Shown: piece after piece, positions 1 to 8,753 of the stretch
Layout: the number at the start of each line of letters is the position of its first letter
Position numbering within the stretch: the stretch's first letter is position 1
Assembly (NCBI GenBank): GCA_002763895.1
Contig: NSLH01000027.1
Location: 1 to 32,935 of the forward strand
Direction: 5' to 3'
Origin: [Chlorobium] sp. 445
GTDB lineage: Bacteria > Bacteroidota > Chlorobiia > Chlorobiales > Thermochlorobacteraceae
DNA: 32,935 nt
Notes under the pieces: model-generated
Told to the model about the DNA's origin: nothing
The model's input: only the letters and a program-made list of their open reading frames with translations
The model's database searches: none
Position numbers and translations under genes: made by a program

Positions 1-293
1 GTTCATCTTTTTGCCCATTTCAGCGATGACTTTGATTTGTCCTGCAAGGCTATGCAGGAACGTGTGCATTTGCTTGAACTCTTGATAAATAGGTTCTTTG
101 CTATAGAGTGCATCGCCGACGTTTTCATCCATTGTCCAATCATGCTTTTTTCGGGTTCATCAGGATAAACCTCGTCCCATTTGCTCAGTCCGTTTGCGGC
201 AGAGCGGACTTTCATTTTCCATGTGAGAAAATTAGTTCGAACGACCGCCATGTCGATAGGTGCGGTGCGAAGAATTTTGGATTTATCTTCCAT
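1..293 (-). pseudogene. Partial, frameshifted gene with CZB-like (zinc-binding four-helix) features
   Basis: The gene runs off the left edge. From the ATG at 293 it reads MEDKSKILRT, a helical stretch with a W-K pair (FLTWKMKVRSAANG), then SMIGQWM. After that the frame degenerates. Shifted by one base, the same strand reads DENVGDALYSKEPIYQEF followed by QMHTFLHSLAGQI and is open to the edge. IGQWM followed by a late H-x3-H pair resembles chemoreceptor zinc-binding (CZB) domains, which have C-x-LGxW and HxxxH. The usual Cys appears as Ser and the first His is not seen, so metal binding is doubtful. The break could be one lost A in the A6 run at 146-151 (minus strand) or a small deletion near 130. 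Sequencing error is likely. There is no clear ribosome site, and a longer start at 356 is less convincing. Family assignment is tentative. Confidence 0.45.
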
Positions 294-416
294 TGGTGTT
301 CCAAACAGACTTTTTAAGTTACAAAAGGGCGTAAAGATAGAAAAAGAAGACGACATTAAAAAGTTCTTATGAAAAAGGATTTTTTACAGCCGTATCAAAA
401 GCATATATTTTCTCTA

Positions 417-430
417 TAACTAAATAGTTA
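417..430. promoter_or_regulatory. Perfect inverted repeat immediately before arsR, candidate auto-operator
   Basis: TAACTA-AA-TAGTTA is a perfect 6-bp-arm palindrome ending 5 bp before the ATG at 436. ArsR-family repressors normally bind AT-rich inverted repeats that overlap their own promoter, so this is a plausible autoregulatory site. Binding is inferred. The short arms and AT richness mean chance cannot be excluded. Confidence 0.4.
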
Positions 431-435
431 AAAAA

Positions 436-798
436 ATGTCTGCAAAGGCATCGAAGTTTGCCAGACATGCGGCTGAAATGACTGATGAAAAAATGGAGCA
501 TGTTGCGGCACGGCTTAAACTTTTGGGTGAGCCGACACGGCTTAAGATCTTGAAAGCAATCTGTGAAAGAGAAAAAAGCGTTCAAGAGATAGTGCAAGAG
601 GTAGGGGCAGGTCAAGCCAATGTCTCTAAGCATCTTTCATTGATGCTCGAGAATGGCATTGTGGCACGGCGCAAAGAAGGGTTAAACTGTTACTACAAGT
701 TGGATGACGAGAGTGTCTTTGAAATTTGTCAGATTGCTTTGAGAGGTATTGAGAAAACTCTGACCGATAGACTCCAGCGGATTCAGTTCAAGGCATGA
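436..798 (+). CDS. ArsR/SmtB-family transcriptional regulator
   Basis: A 120-residue winged-helix repressor-type protein. Helices with the family signature LLGEPTRLKILKAI lie at about residues 29-42. The recognition helix GQANVSKHLSLMLENG is at about 59-74, and the wing RRKEGLNCYYKLDDE follows. The ELCVC metal-binding motif of ArsR/CadC is absent. Only C43, C85 and C98 are present, so the signal may be redox or another ligand rather than arsenite. It stands alone on the plus strand and is convergent with hemD. The divergently oriented neighbour to the left is the broken CZB-like gene, a possible target. There is no good Shine-Dalgarno sequence; the start is chosen because coding similarity begins soon after it and a palindrome sits directly upstream. 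The target genes are unknown. Confidence 0.85.
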   Translation: MSAKASKFARHAAEMTDEKMEHVAARLKLLGEPTRLKILKAICEREKSVQEIVQEVGAGQANVSKHLSLMLENGIVARRKEGLNCYYKLDDESVFEICQIALRGIEKTLTDRLQRIQFKA

Positions 799-840
799 AA
801 GAAAGTGCAGGTGGTAAGGCATCAGGCGCTACGCGAAGTG

Positions 841-1599
841 TCAGGCAGTGTGGAATGCTTCGGCAATAGCAAGCGCAAAGTTTTCACTGGTGGATTGAGT
901 CGGTACAATATCGATGCGTCCATAGAGGGTGCGTACAGCCTGCGCGGTTGTATTGCCAATTGCCGCTAACTTGATGGTTTCAGCTAGCGGATAGCCGTCA
1001 AGCAGTGTGAAAAAGTTTTTCACGGTGGAAGGACTTGTAAAAGCAATGGCGTCTATTTTTCCCCTTTCCAAGAGTGTTTTGACACGTTCAACATCAGCGC
1101 TTTCAGGTAAGCAAGTATCATAGACTTCATACTCATCGCAGGAGCCGCCAAGGGCGCGAATATGCTCTGGTAGAAGACGCTGCGAGAGTTTGCCGCGCAC
1201 AAAAAGGAACTTTCGATCTGCAATCGATTTCGCAGGCAGAAGTGCAGCAAGCTCAGCGGCGCTGAACTTATCGGGCATAGTGGCAACGGCAAATCCGGCT
1301 TCCAGAAGGCGTGCTCTGGTTTTTTCACCGACAGCATAGATAGGCAAGCGGCGAATGTGCGCTAAAAAATCTGGTGCGACTCTGCGAAGCGGTTCAACAA
1401 AATGCTCAACGCCATTTGCACTGGTAAAAAAGACGGCGCTGTAATCAGGCAAAGAGGGTAAGGCAGAAAGCCAATCTGTGAGGGGCACAATTTCAATGGT
1501 TGGAAAAATGATGCACTGAAAGCCACAGGCCTCGAGTGCGACGGCAAGGTCTTGGGCTTGAGCTTTGGGGCGCGTAATTAAAACGGTTTTCCGCATCAT
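841..1599 (-). CDS. hemD: Uroporphyrinogen-III synthase
   Basis: Converts hydroxymethylbilane to uroporphyrinogen III, the cyclising and D-ring-inverting step of tetrapyrrole synthesis in the cytosol. From the ATG at 1599 it has 252 residues, normal for HemD. It begins RKTVLITRPKAQAQDLA (family pattern VLxTRP), contains FTSANGVEHF near residue 65 and YAVGEKTRARL near 95. The second half has DAIAFTSPSTVKNFF and AAIGNTTAQAVR, typical of the two-lobed fold. It follows hemC directly and is probably co-transcribed with it. A GTG start at 1623 would add nine residues, but similarity begins only after the MMRK pair. HemD is poorly conserved as a family, so position beside hemC strengthens the call. 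Confidence 0.9.
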   Translation of the reverse strand: MMRKTVLITRPKAQAQDLAVALEACGFQCIIFPTIEIVPLTDWLSALPSLPDYSAVFFTSANGVEHFVEPLRRVAPDFLAHIRRLPIYAVGEKTRARLLEAGFAVATMPDKFSAAELAALLPAKSIADRKFLFVRGKLSQRLLPEHIRALGGSCDEYEVYDTCLPESADVERVKTLLERGKIDAIAFTSPSTVKNFFTLLDGYPLAETIKLAAIGNTTAQAVRTLYGRIDIVPTQSTSENFALAIAEAFHTA

Positions 1600-1641
1600 A
1601 ATAAGCGAAAAAAAGTTGCCCACGCAAATCCGTTTGCAGCA

Positions 1642-2622
1642 TTAAGACGCACGCAGACTTGAGAGAATTTCTTGACCGCCTTGTTCAAGTAAAACTTCGG
1701 CAAGTTGAATTCCAAGTGCTTCGGCATGTTCAAGAGAAGCAGGCAAATCTGGTGAAGTGAGCAATGTAGAGAGGCTATGGCGTGCATAGCGTGTGCCATC
1801 GAGCGTGCCAATGAAAGCCGTAAGTGAGAGCCGCAAGCCTGCTAGTGAAGCATGTGCAGCAATTGGAATCTGACAACCGCCCTCTAAGCGTCGCAGCAAA
1901 CTGCGTTCGGCTCGTGTGCAAAGTTCAGTTGCTGGATCGTTGAGTGAGCATGCAAGTGAAAGGACGGCTTTGTCATCAGCACGGGTTTCGATAGCAAGGG
2001 CACCTTGTCCAACCGCTGGCAAAATCTCCTCGTGAGAGAGCATCTGTGAAATTCGTGCATCTAATCCAAGACGATGGACACCTGCAAAAGCAAGGATCAT
2101 GGCGTCTAAATGCTCGGGATGTTTGCGTGGCAGCATGTACCGTTCATCAAATTTTTTGAAGCGCGTGTTGAGATTGCCACGCATGTCAAGAATTTTTAAG
2201 TCAGGGCGCAGGGCGAGAAGTTGAGCGCGTCGGCGTAGACTGCCTGTAGCAACATGTGCGCCAAGCGGGAGCGATGCTACCGAGTAGCCATCGTTAGAAA
2301 TCAGAACATCGCGTGTATCCTCACGTGCTATAACTGCTGCGATAGTAAGACCATCAGGAAGAGAGGTAGGTAGATCTTTCAAGCTATGGACAGCTAGGTC
2401 AATTTCTCCACGAAGTAAGGCTTGTTCAATTTCGCGTGTGAAAAGCCCTTTGTCGCCAATTTTGGAAAGCGGTGAATCCAGAATTTTGTCACCTGTGGTT
2501 TTGATGGTGCGAATTGCAATATGCAAGTGTGGGTGTAGAGCAAGCAGAGAAGTTTTGACGAACTCTGTCTGCCAAAGTGCAAGTGCACTCGAGCGTGTAC
2601 CGATGACAATGGACAACTTCAC
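1642..2622 (-). CDS. hemC: Porphobilinogen deaminase (hydroxymethylbilane synthase)
   Basis: Polymerises four porphobilinogen units into hydroxymethylbilane, the substrate of the downstream hemD product. From the GTG at 2622 the protein has 326 residues and begins with the family motif IGTRSSALALWQ. It contains FTREIEQALLRGEIDLAVHS-LKDLP and GSLRRRAQLLALRPDL. The dipyrromethane cofactor cysteine is seen in EGGCQIPIAAH (about residue 250). The open frame extends upstream to 2736, but that part overlaps the fur coding region and has no HemC similarity. The GTG lies 7 bp after the fur stop with no obvious ribosome site, which suggests translational coupling. In many Chlorobiota and other bacteria hemA precedes hemC; here hemA is absent and a Fur-type gene takes its place. 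Confidence 0.95.
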   Translation of the reverse strand: MKLSIVIGTRSSALALWQTEFVKTSLLALHPHLHIAIRTIKTTGDKILDSPLSKIGDKGLFTREIEQALLRGEIDLAVHSLKDLPTSLPDGLTIAAVIAREDTRDVLISNDGYSVASLPLGAHVATGSLRRRAQLLALRPDLKILDMRGNLNTRFKKFDERYMLPRKHPEHLDAMILAFAGVHRLGLDARISQMLSHEEILPAVGQGALAIETRADDKAVLSLACSLNDPATELCTRAERSLLRRLEGGCQIPIAAHASLAGLRLSLTAFIGTLDGTRYARHSLSTLLTSPDLPASLEHAEALGIQLAEVLLEQGGQEILSSLRAS

Positions 2623-2629
2623 GGAAAAG

Positions 2630-3073
2630 TCAACTTCGGTCGTTGTGATGAGCTGAACACGATTCGCAGTAGCCACGAAAGATAACTTGATGCTCAATGT
2701 GTGTAAAACCCGTAGAGCGAGAAATATCGCTAGCAATTGAATCTAAATTGCATAAGTCAATTTCTTTGATCTTGCCACAATCTATACAGATGATGTGATG
2801 ATGATGTGCGAAAGGACGGGCAAATTCAAAACGCATGAATTCATCGCCAAACTGGATGCGAGAGACGATGCCAGCATCAGCAAGTTTATTGAGGGAGCGA
2901 TAAACAGTTGCAAGATCAACACCATAGCGAGAAAGTTGTGCGTGCACTTCAGCGGCAGTGAGGGGTTTTTTGTTGCGGTCAAGAATTTCCAAAATGCGTA
3001 TGCGCTGGTGTGTGACCTTGAAATCGTTTTGGCGCAGGAGCGTAGCGTATTTTGCTGATGCAGTTGCAGTCAT
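2630..3073 (-). CDS. Fur-family metal- or peroxide-responsive repressor (Fur/Zur/PerR)
   Basis: A 147-residue Fur-type regulator. The N-terminal winged helix includes KVTHQRIRILEIL (about 19-31) and VDLATVYRSLNKLADAGIV (52-70). The dimerisation domain carries the histidine cluster HHHH (90-93) and two CxxC pairs (C96/C99 and C136/C139) that form the structural zinc site. These features do not separate Fur, Zur and PerR. It lies between pyrC (20 bp upstream) and hemC (7 bp downstream), so heme synthesis and this regulator probably share a transcript. Control of tetrapyrrole synthesis by iron or peroxide is an attractive inference. GGAG followed by 7 bases precedes the ATG at 3073, one of the few clear ribosome sites in the window, and supports this start. 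Confidence 0.9.
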   Translation of the reverse strand: MTATASAKYATLLRQNDFKVTHQRIRILEILDRNKKPLTAAEVHAQLSRYGVDLATVYRSLNKLADAGIVSRIQFGDEFMRFEFARPFAHHHHIICIDCGKIKEIDLCNLDSIASDISRSTGFTHIEHQVIFRGYCESCSAHHNDRS

Positions 3074-3093
3074 CGGTAATCTCCATCAAAGCA

Positions 3094-4437
3094 CTAAAGC
3101 ATTGGTTGAGGTAAAATTACTTTGCCTTTATGAATAATTCCAACTGATTTGCCACGCAAAGTGTAGTTGTGAAAAGGTGAATTGCGTGACTTTGAAGCCA
3201 GATGTGAAGTATCAACAGTCCATTCTAAGTCTGGAGCAATCAATGTAGCGTTAAGCGGTTTGCCAACTTCAAAACGTATGGGTGGAAGGTTCATCACGCG
3301 ACGCGGGTTCGTGGAAAGCATTTCAATAGCGCGATAGGCAGAGATGCGGTTTGTGTGAACGAGTGTCGTAAAAGTCAGACCAACGGAAGTTTCAAGTCCC
3401 ACGATGCCAAAAGCGGCTTGCGAAATACCGCAGTCTTTTTCGTGGCAGGCATGTGGGGCGTGATCAGTTGCAATCACATCAATTGTGCCATCGGCAATAG
3501 CAGCAAGGACAGCTTCACGATCGCGCTCACTACGCAACGGCGGATTCATGCGCATATTGCCATCGTAGCCCGACTCAAAGACATCCTTATCGGTCAGTGT
3601 GAAGTGATGCGGTGTAACTTCAGCAGTTACAGGTAAGCCTTCTTGTTTTGCAGCGCGAACTAAATCAACTGCTTCTTTGACACTAATATGCGCGACATGA
3701 TAACGCGGCAAATAAGGCATTGCGCCTTGCTTATTTTCTAGAAGGTAACGCAGAAGGCTTAAATCGCGTGAGAGCACGATGGATTCTGAAATTGAGGGAA
3801 TACCGCGCAGTCCTAGTAATGAGGCGTAGAGGCTTTCGTTCATTACGCCGCCAAAGGAAAGTGCAGTATCTTCGCAGTGCTGAATCAGCAGCAAGTTGAA
3901 TTGAGAGGCATATTCAAATGCAAGACGCATCACGCGGGAATTCATAACAGCTGCGCCGTCATCAGAGAGCGCTTTCACACCAGCTGCAGCAAGTTCGCCA
4001 TATGGGGCAATGCGTTCACCTTTGCGTCCAACCGTAATTGCGCCAATGACTTCAATGTCTATCGGTAATGATGCAGCACGCTCGCGTATGAAAGCCACTA
4101 CAGCAGCATTGTCAATCGGCGGCTCGGTGTTCGGCATCAGAGCAACACCTGTAAAGCCACCAGCCAGAGCTGAGCGTGCACCTGTCTCAATCGTTTCTTT
4201 ATACTCAAAGCCGGGCTCACGAAAATGACAGTGCATGTCAAACAAGCCTGAAGCAACAATGCCGTCTGAAAAATCTATTACCTCATGATCTGAAAGCATC
4301 ACGTCGGATGGTAAATCAGCGCTGTCAGCAAACCAAAGATGCTCGAGAATGCCATCATCGGAAATCTGAAGCGAACCCTTTTTATCGAGAAATTCGGCAG
4401 GGTTGATAATGCGCGCATTGCAAATGACGATGCTCAT
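3094..4437 (-). CDS. pyrC: Dihydroorotase
   Basis: Cyclises carbamoyl-aspartate to dihydroorotate in de novo pyrimidine synthesis. From the ATG at 4437 (MSIVICNARIINP) it has 447 residues, the size of the multifunctional-complex (type I) class. The metal-binding motif DMHCHFREPG is at about residues 67-76, with GGFTGVALMPNTEPPID following. KALSDDGA, the HISVKEAVDLV segment after HVA and the C-terminal IATDHAPH motif, with the catalytic Asp, are all present, so the enzyme should be active. A start at 4479 would add 14 residues without family similarity. It is third in the minus-strand run after radA and the small ORF, and 20 bp precede the Fur-family gene. Confidence 0.95.
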   Translation of the reverse strand: MSIVICNARIINPAEFLDKKGSLQISDDGILEHLWFADSADLPSDVMLSDHEVIDFSDGIVASGLFDMHCHFREPGFEYKETIETGARSALAGGFTGVALMPNTEPPIDNAAVVAFIRERAASLPIDIEVIGAITVGRKGERIAPYGELAAAGVKALSDDGAAVMNSRVMRLAFEYASQFNLLLIQHCEDTALSFGGVMNESLYASLLGLRGIPSISESIVLSRDLSLLRYLLENKQGAMPYLPRYHVAHISVKEAVDLVRAAKQEGLPVTAEVTPHHFTLTDKDVFESGYDGNMRMNPPLRSERDREAVLAAIADGTIDVIATDHAPHACHEKDCGISQAAFGIVGLETSVGLTFTTLVHTNRISAYRAIEMLSTNPRRVMNLPPIRFEVGKPLNATLIAPDLEWTVDTSHLASKSRNSPFHNYTLRGKSVGIIHKGKVILPQPML

Positions 4438-4532
4438 AGCCAATATTTTTGCTAATATACGCAACCGCAAGCAGCGCACATCAAATCAAGAGCTTAATTA
4501 GCAGAGCGTAGAGAGCCTTGAGCAGAAGAGAA

Positions 4533-4748
4533 TTATGCTGAAGATGTACTCGAGCGCAAAATCTCTGCTTTTTGATGCTGGAGGGAGAGTAAAAGTCGGT
4601 ATAAATAATCTTCATCAAAACAATGCTCCACGAGAAAAAGCATGTGATACTTTTGCGGCTGTAATGCAGGGTGGGCATCATAGCCTTTGAGAGACCAAAG
4701 TTCATGGATGAGAGAAGCGACTGCGGAGCGGAGAGCATCTGGATTCAT
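4533..4748 (-). CDS. Hypothetical small protein, 71 residues
   Basis: I do not recognise this protein. From the ATG at 4748 it reads MNPDALRSAVASLIHELWS, then a Y/H/P-rich middle, then FLVEHCFDEDYLYRLLLSL and a short polar tail. It looks like a small helical soluble protein with no signal peptide or membrane segment. AGAGGTG lies about 4 bases before the ATG, a good ribosome site that supports this start over the longer open frame to 4829, which has no such site and overlaps the original radA frame. It lies between radA and pyrC on the same strand and may be carried on their transcript. Confidence 0.55.
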   Translation of the reverse strand: MNPDALRSAVASLIHELWSLKGYDAHPALQPQKYHMLFLVEHCFDEDYLYRLLLSLQHQKAEILRSSTSSA

Positions 4749-4853
4749 ACTACACCTCTTGCAAGGAAGGATTGAGAAAAAACAGACGCAGAAAAAATAA
4801 GGCATTCTTAGAATTAGGGGAGTGCTCAAAAGAAGTGCTTGTGAGTGAGAGCA

Positions 4854-6235
4854 TTAGGTGAGAAATGCATCAAGGGCAGCGTGGAGTGTAGCGCAGGGAC
4901 GGATGTCGAGACCAAAATTTTTCTCGAGAGATTTGTCGTTCTCAGGAGAAAGTTTGGGCACAACAGCGCGTTCAAAGCCGAGTTTTTGGATTCCATAAGG
5001 CGTCGCTCTAAGTGTGGTACAGGGCGCAATTCACCAGAGAGACCAATTTCACCAATAGCGACTGTTGAAGAGTCGGCTGGGATATCGCGCAGACTGGAGA
5101 CAATTGAGACGGCAACAGCAAGATCAACTGCAGGCTCTGTGAGGCGTAAGCCGCCGGCGACATTAAGAAAGACATCATGAGACCACATTGGTAAGCCCAA
5201 TCGTTTTTCTAGGACCGCAAGCAGCAGCGAGAGCCGCCGAATATCAAAACCACTCGAGACGCGCTGCGGGGCGGCGTAGTTTGTCTTAGAGACAAGCGCT
5301 TGCACTTCTACTAAAATCGGGCGTGTGCCTTCGATCGAGGCGGTAACACAAGAGCCAGAGACCCCAAAGCTACGCTCTCGCAAAAAAAGCTCAGAGGGGT
5401 TCTGAACTTCTTGTAGACCTTCTTCGGTCATTTCAAATACGGCAATCTCGTTGGTAGAACCAAATCGATTTTTAAGGGCGCGCAAAATGCGGTAGCGGTA
5501 ATTGCTATCGCCTTCAAATTGAAGCACAGTGTCGACAATGTGCTCTAAGACTTTCGGACCAGCAATGACACCTTCTTTTGTGATATGTCCGATGACAAAT
5601 GCGGTGATACCGAGGCGTTTGCAGGCTTGCATAATGCGCGAGGTGCACTCTCGTACTTGGCTGACACTACCGGGAGAACTTTCAAACAAACTTGAGAAAA
5701 TCGTTTGAATGGAATCGATGATAACAATGTCCGGCTTCATTGTGGAGAGCGTGTCGAGAATCGTCTCCAATTGTGTTTCAGAGAGCAGGAGAAGGTTATC
5801 GGTAGTGATACCCATTCGTTCGGCGCGGCTCTTGATTTGGTGTGCGGATTCTTCGGCAGAGACATAAAGAATTTGGCGCTCAGGCAGATGCGGAGCAAGT
5901 TGCAGCATCAAAGTGGATTTGCCTATACCCGGCTCGCCACCAATGAGCACGATCGAGGCAGGCATCAAGCCGCCGCCTAAGACACGATTAAATTCTTCAA
6001 TGCCAGTCGAAAGACGCGCTTCAGGCAGGGCTTCAAGTTCGCTTAGGCGCTTTGGGGCAGACTGTGGTGAGAGTGTGTTTGAGAGGGGGCGTGCTCGTGC
6101 AGAAGATTTTTCAGGTTCAGTGAGAACTTCTTCTACCATCGTGCCCCAACTGCCACACTCAAAGCACTTACCTTGATAGCGTAGTGAAATGGCGCCACAG
6201 TTCGAGCAGCGATAGCGCGTTTTGACTTTTGACAT
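4854..6235 (-). CDS. radA: DNA repair protein RadA, with a probable C-terminal frameshift
   Basis: RecA-like ATPase with an N-terminal zinc finger and a Lon-like C-terminal domain that promotes branch migration in recombination. The zinc cysteines are C10, C13, C24 and C27. Walker A GEPGIGKST is at about 100-108, the RadA-specific KNRFG at 255-259, and the Lon-like part includes VALAVS-like segments near 372-380 and GEIGLSGELRPV near 395-406. After LMESK (residue 417) the literal frame turns into unrelated sequence ending at 4826. Adding one A to the A5 run at 4983-4987 restores KKLGFERAVVPK, continues in family-like sequence and stops at 4854, giving 460 residues. That matches RadA length. 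The indel is probably a sequencing error. It heads the minus-strand run toward hemD. Confidence 0.93.
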
Positions 6236-6346
6236 CTTTTTGAGAAAAACATCTTACAGACAAATCTACTAAGTCAGCGATGAACACTTCTAGCAGACAT
6301 ACGCCAAAGCGCGCCATCGTGCCAAAGTGCCACACGAAACAGCAGG

Positions 6347-6730
6347 CTACTTTGCATCTTCAATTGAGAGCACGGCAAAGACATCGCCTTGCATCTCACC
6401 TTTAACCTTGACCCTCAAGTTATTTTCTCGCTTTGTAGCTTGCAGGTAGGCTTTGGCTTTTTCGCAGCCAGTTGCATCAAATTTGATGAGTTTCTTCTTT
6501 GTGTAAAGTCCGAATCCAGAAGCGGCACAAGCCGGCATCAGGCAGCACTCTTTAGTATGGATTGCAGCGACTTTGTCGCTGTCAAAACTTTCACCGCATT
6601 GCACGTCGGTCAAAATGCCAACAAGTGTTTGCAGCTTAGCTGGCTTTGTGGTTTTGGCTGGCTCTTGCGCACTTGCAATTGTGCTTGAAAAGAAAAGCAA
6701 AACGAGAAAAAGCAAAAGAGATTTCAACAT
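6347..6730 (-). CDS. Secreted small cysteine-containing protein, unknown function
   Basis: A 127-residue protein with a clear signal peptide (MLKSLLLFLVLLFFSSTIASA, cleavage near AQ at 21-23). The mature part has GILTDVQCGESF, then HTKECCLMPACAASGFGLY, KFDATGCEKAKAYL and RVKVKGEMQGDVFAVLSIE. The pattern of a D-x2-CG segment, a Cys-rich CCLMPAC-ASGFGLY block and a small terminal beta domain recurs in many secreted hypothetical proteins of Acidobacteria and Bacteroidota-like genomes, as I recall. No function is established. The paired cysteines suggest metal or disulfide chemistry. It lies 111 bp upstream of radA and is divergent from rlmD. Confidence 0.8.
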   Translation of the reverse strand: MLKSLLLFLVLLFFSSTIASAQEPAKTTKPAKLQTLVGILTDVQCGESFDSDKVAAIHTKECCLMPACAASGFGLYTKKKLIKFDATGCEKAKAYLQATKRENNLRVKVKGEMQGDVFAVLSIEDAK

Positions 6731-6850
6731 CGGAGTGAAGTTGCAATATGTTTTTGGAAGTTACCTTGCCTAACACAAAGAAAGAAAATATCGTTTCTTG
6801 CAAATCTTTACTACGATGTATTTTTGAAGTGGAAAGCATTTCAAAAAAAG

Positions 6851-8272
6851 ATGTATCAAAAAGGACAACTGATTGAGGCAACCATTTCAGACCGTGCGGA
6901 AGACGAGCGCTGTTTTGCGCGCTTAGAGAACGGTATTGGGGTCTTTGTGCAAGGGTATTTGGCTATTGGCGATAGGGTTGAGGCGGAGATTTTCAAGGTC
7001 AAAAAAAACTATCTGGAAGCCAAAGCTAAGCGGTTACTTGCGCCGTCGCCGCAGCGCGTAGAGGCACGCTGTACGCATTTTGGCGTATGTGGGGGATGCA
7101 AATGGCAACACTTGGACTATGCTGCACAACTTGAACAAAAAGCAAAACAGGTGCGCGATGCACTCACACACATTGGCATGTTTTCAGCGGTGGAAGTGCT
7201 TCCGACCATTGGTGCAGAAGAGATTTTTCACTACCGCAATAAAATCGAGTTTTCATTTTCAGACCAACGCTTTGTGCTTGAGCACGAACGAGAGCTGCTA
7301 GAAAAACCAATAGACTTTGCGCTGGGCTTTCATGCCCCACGTCGCTTTGATAAAGTTGTCGATATTGACCGTTGCTACATTGCGTCGCCTGAGATGAATG
7401 TTGCCTTGAATGTGGTCAAAGCCTTTGCACATCGGTCGGGGTTAGAGCCGTACTCTATGCGTACAAATCAAGGCTTTTGGCGGCATCTGTGTGTGCGCAA
7501 AGCCTTTCGTACCAATGAAGTGATGATAAATCTTGTAACCTCTTGGCACGAAGCAGATCTAATGCAAGACTTGCTGGCGGAATTGCAGCATGCCTTGCCT
7601 CAATCGCTCACCACGCTGGTCAATAATATCACGACAAGCAAAAGCGGTACGTCAGTAGGCGAAGAAGAAAAAGTCATATTTGGCAAAGGATTTATTACCG
7701 AAAAATTAAGAGACTTGAGTTTTAAGATTTCGGCAAATTCTTTTTTTCAGACCAATACAGCACAAGCAGAGAAACTTTACGAAGCGGTGCTGAAGATGGC
7801 AGAACTTTCGCCTAACGATGTAGTTTATGATCTCTATTGCGGCACAGGTTCAATTGCCCTATTCATAGCTCACCAATGCAAGAAAGTTTTGGGCATAGAG
7901 CTTGTAGCAAGTGCAATTCAAGATGCCAGAGATAACGCAGTGCTGAATGGTTTAGAGAATTGCATGTTTCACCAACTCGATCTAAAAGAGTTTCGTAAAC
8001 TTGCGCCTGAACTTAGTGCATTCGGATTGCCCGATGTTGTGATTACTGATCCACCGCGTGCAGGAATGCATCCTGATGCTGTGAGTTTCTTGCTCAAACT
8101 CTCCCCAAAGCGTATCGTTTATGTAAGCTGCAATCCAGCAAGTTTGGCACGCGATGCAAAGCTGCTCTGTGTGCATGGTAACTATGGCTTGCGTCTTGTA
8201 CAACCGATAGATATGTTTCCACATACAAATCACATTGAGAGTATTGCTGTACTAGAAAAAATATCTTCATAA
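6851..8272 (+). CDS. rlmD: 23S rRNA (uracil-C5)-methyltransferase, RlmD/RumA family
   Basis: SAM-dependent enzyme that makes 5-methyluridine in 23S rRNA. From the ATG at 6851 it has 473 residues. An N-terminal TRAM-type RNA-binding domain (about 1-62) is followed by iron-sulfur ligands C74, C80 and C83 in CTHFGVCGGCKWQH, with a fourth Cys probably in DIDRCYIA. The methyltransferase domain shows VYDLYCGTGSIALF (SAM binding), ITDPPRAGMH and the catalytic-cysteine motif VSCNPASLARD. RlmD versus RlmCD or a tRNA relative such as TrmA-like enzymes cannot be settled by eye. A TTG start at 6824 would add nine residues without similarity. It is followed after 17 bp by the coiled-coil gene. Confidence 0.9.
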   Translation: MYQKGQLIEATISDRAEDERCFARLENGIGVFVQGYLAIGDRVEAEIFKVKKNYLEAKAKRLLAPSPQRVEARCTHFGVCGGCKWQHLDYAAQLEQKAKQVRDALTHIGMFSAVEVLPTIGAEEIFHYRNKIEFSFSDQRFVLEHERELLEKPIDFALGFHAPRRFDKVVDIDRCYIASPEMNVALNVVKAFAHRSGLEPYSMRTNQGFWRHLCVRKAFRTNEVMINLVTSWHEADLMQDLLAELQHALPQSLTTLVNNITTSKSGTSVGEEEKVIFGKGFITEKLRDLSFKISANSFFQTNTAQAEKLYEAVLKMAELSPNDVVYDLYCGTGSIALFIAHQCKKVLGIELVASAIQDARDNAVLNGLENCMFHQLDLKEFRKLAPELSAFGLPDVVITDPPRAGMHPDAVSFLLKLSPKRIVYVSCNPASLARDAKLLCVHGNYGLRLVQPIDMFPHTNHIESIAVLEKISS

Positions 8273-8289
8273 GCTTAGCAACTTCAACT

Positions 8290-8742
8290 ATGAGAGGTTT
8301 TATTGGATTTTTATTTCTCGTCTTTGTTGGGCTGTTCGTCTATTTTGCTTTCATTAAAAAAGACGAACCAATTTCAACGGAGCAGATTAAAGAAAAAGCC
8401 ACAGAAGTAAAGCGCAAAGCTGAAGAAGTGGCAAAAAGCGTTGGAAAGCTCGAAGAAGAAAAAGAACAATTGCTGAAAAAAGCCACAGATGAACTCTCAA
8501 ATGCGACGCGCGATCTGGATTCGCTCAAGCGGGCGTTAGAGAAGGTAACAAGCGACAAGAAAGAGGCAATCACAAAACAAATTGAGGAACTTGAAGAGAC
8601 AAAGAAAGGCTTAGAGACGAACTTAGAGACGCTAAAAGGTGCAAGTGAAGAAGCTTGGCAAGGGGTGCGGCAAGGCTTCGAGACAGCGCTTGAGGCACTG
8701 AAGCGAGCAAAGGAAAAAGTAGAAAGAAAAACGCAGGAATAA
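8290..8742 (+). CDS. Membrane-anchored coiled-coil protein, unknown function
   Basis: A 150-residue protein with one N-terminal membrane segment (about residues 3-21, GFIGFLFLVFVGLFVYFAF) and then a Lys/Glu-rich helix of about 120 residues. Heptad-like spacing of Leu/Val between charged residues and the lack of proline argue for a long coiled coil. It probably sits in the envelope with the coil in the cytosol or periplasm; topology is not decided. It begins 17 bp after rlmD on the same strand, suggesting co-transcription. No family is recognised. Confidence 0.65.
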   Translation: MRGFIGFLFLVFVGLFVYFAFIKKDEPISTEQIKEKATEVKRKAEEVAKSVGKLEEEKEQLLKKATDELSNATRDLDSLKRALEKVTSDKKEAITKQIEELEETKKGLETNLETLKGASEEAWQGVRQGFETALEALKRAKEKVERKTQE

Positions 8743-8753
8743 AGTCCTACTGC

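Noticed and set aside
120-160. Programmed -1 frameshift in the CZB-like gene at its A6 run
   Set aside because: The codons at the run are GAA-AAA-AGC, not a slippery X-XXY-YYZ heptamer, and no downstream structure was evident. A base error is simpler.
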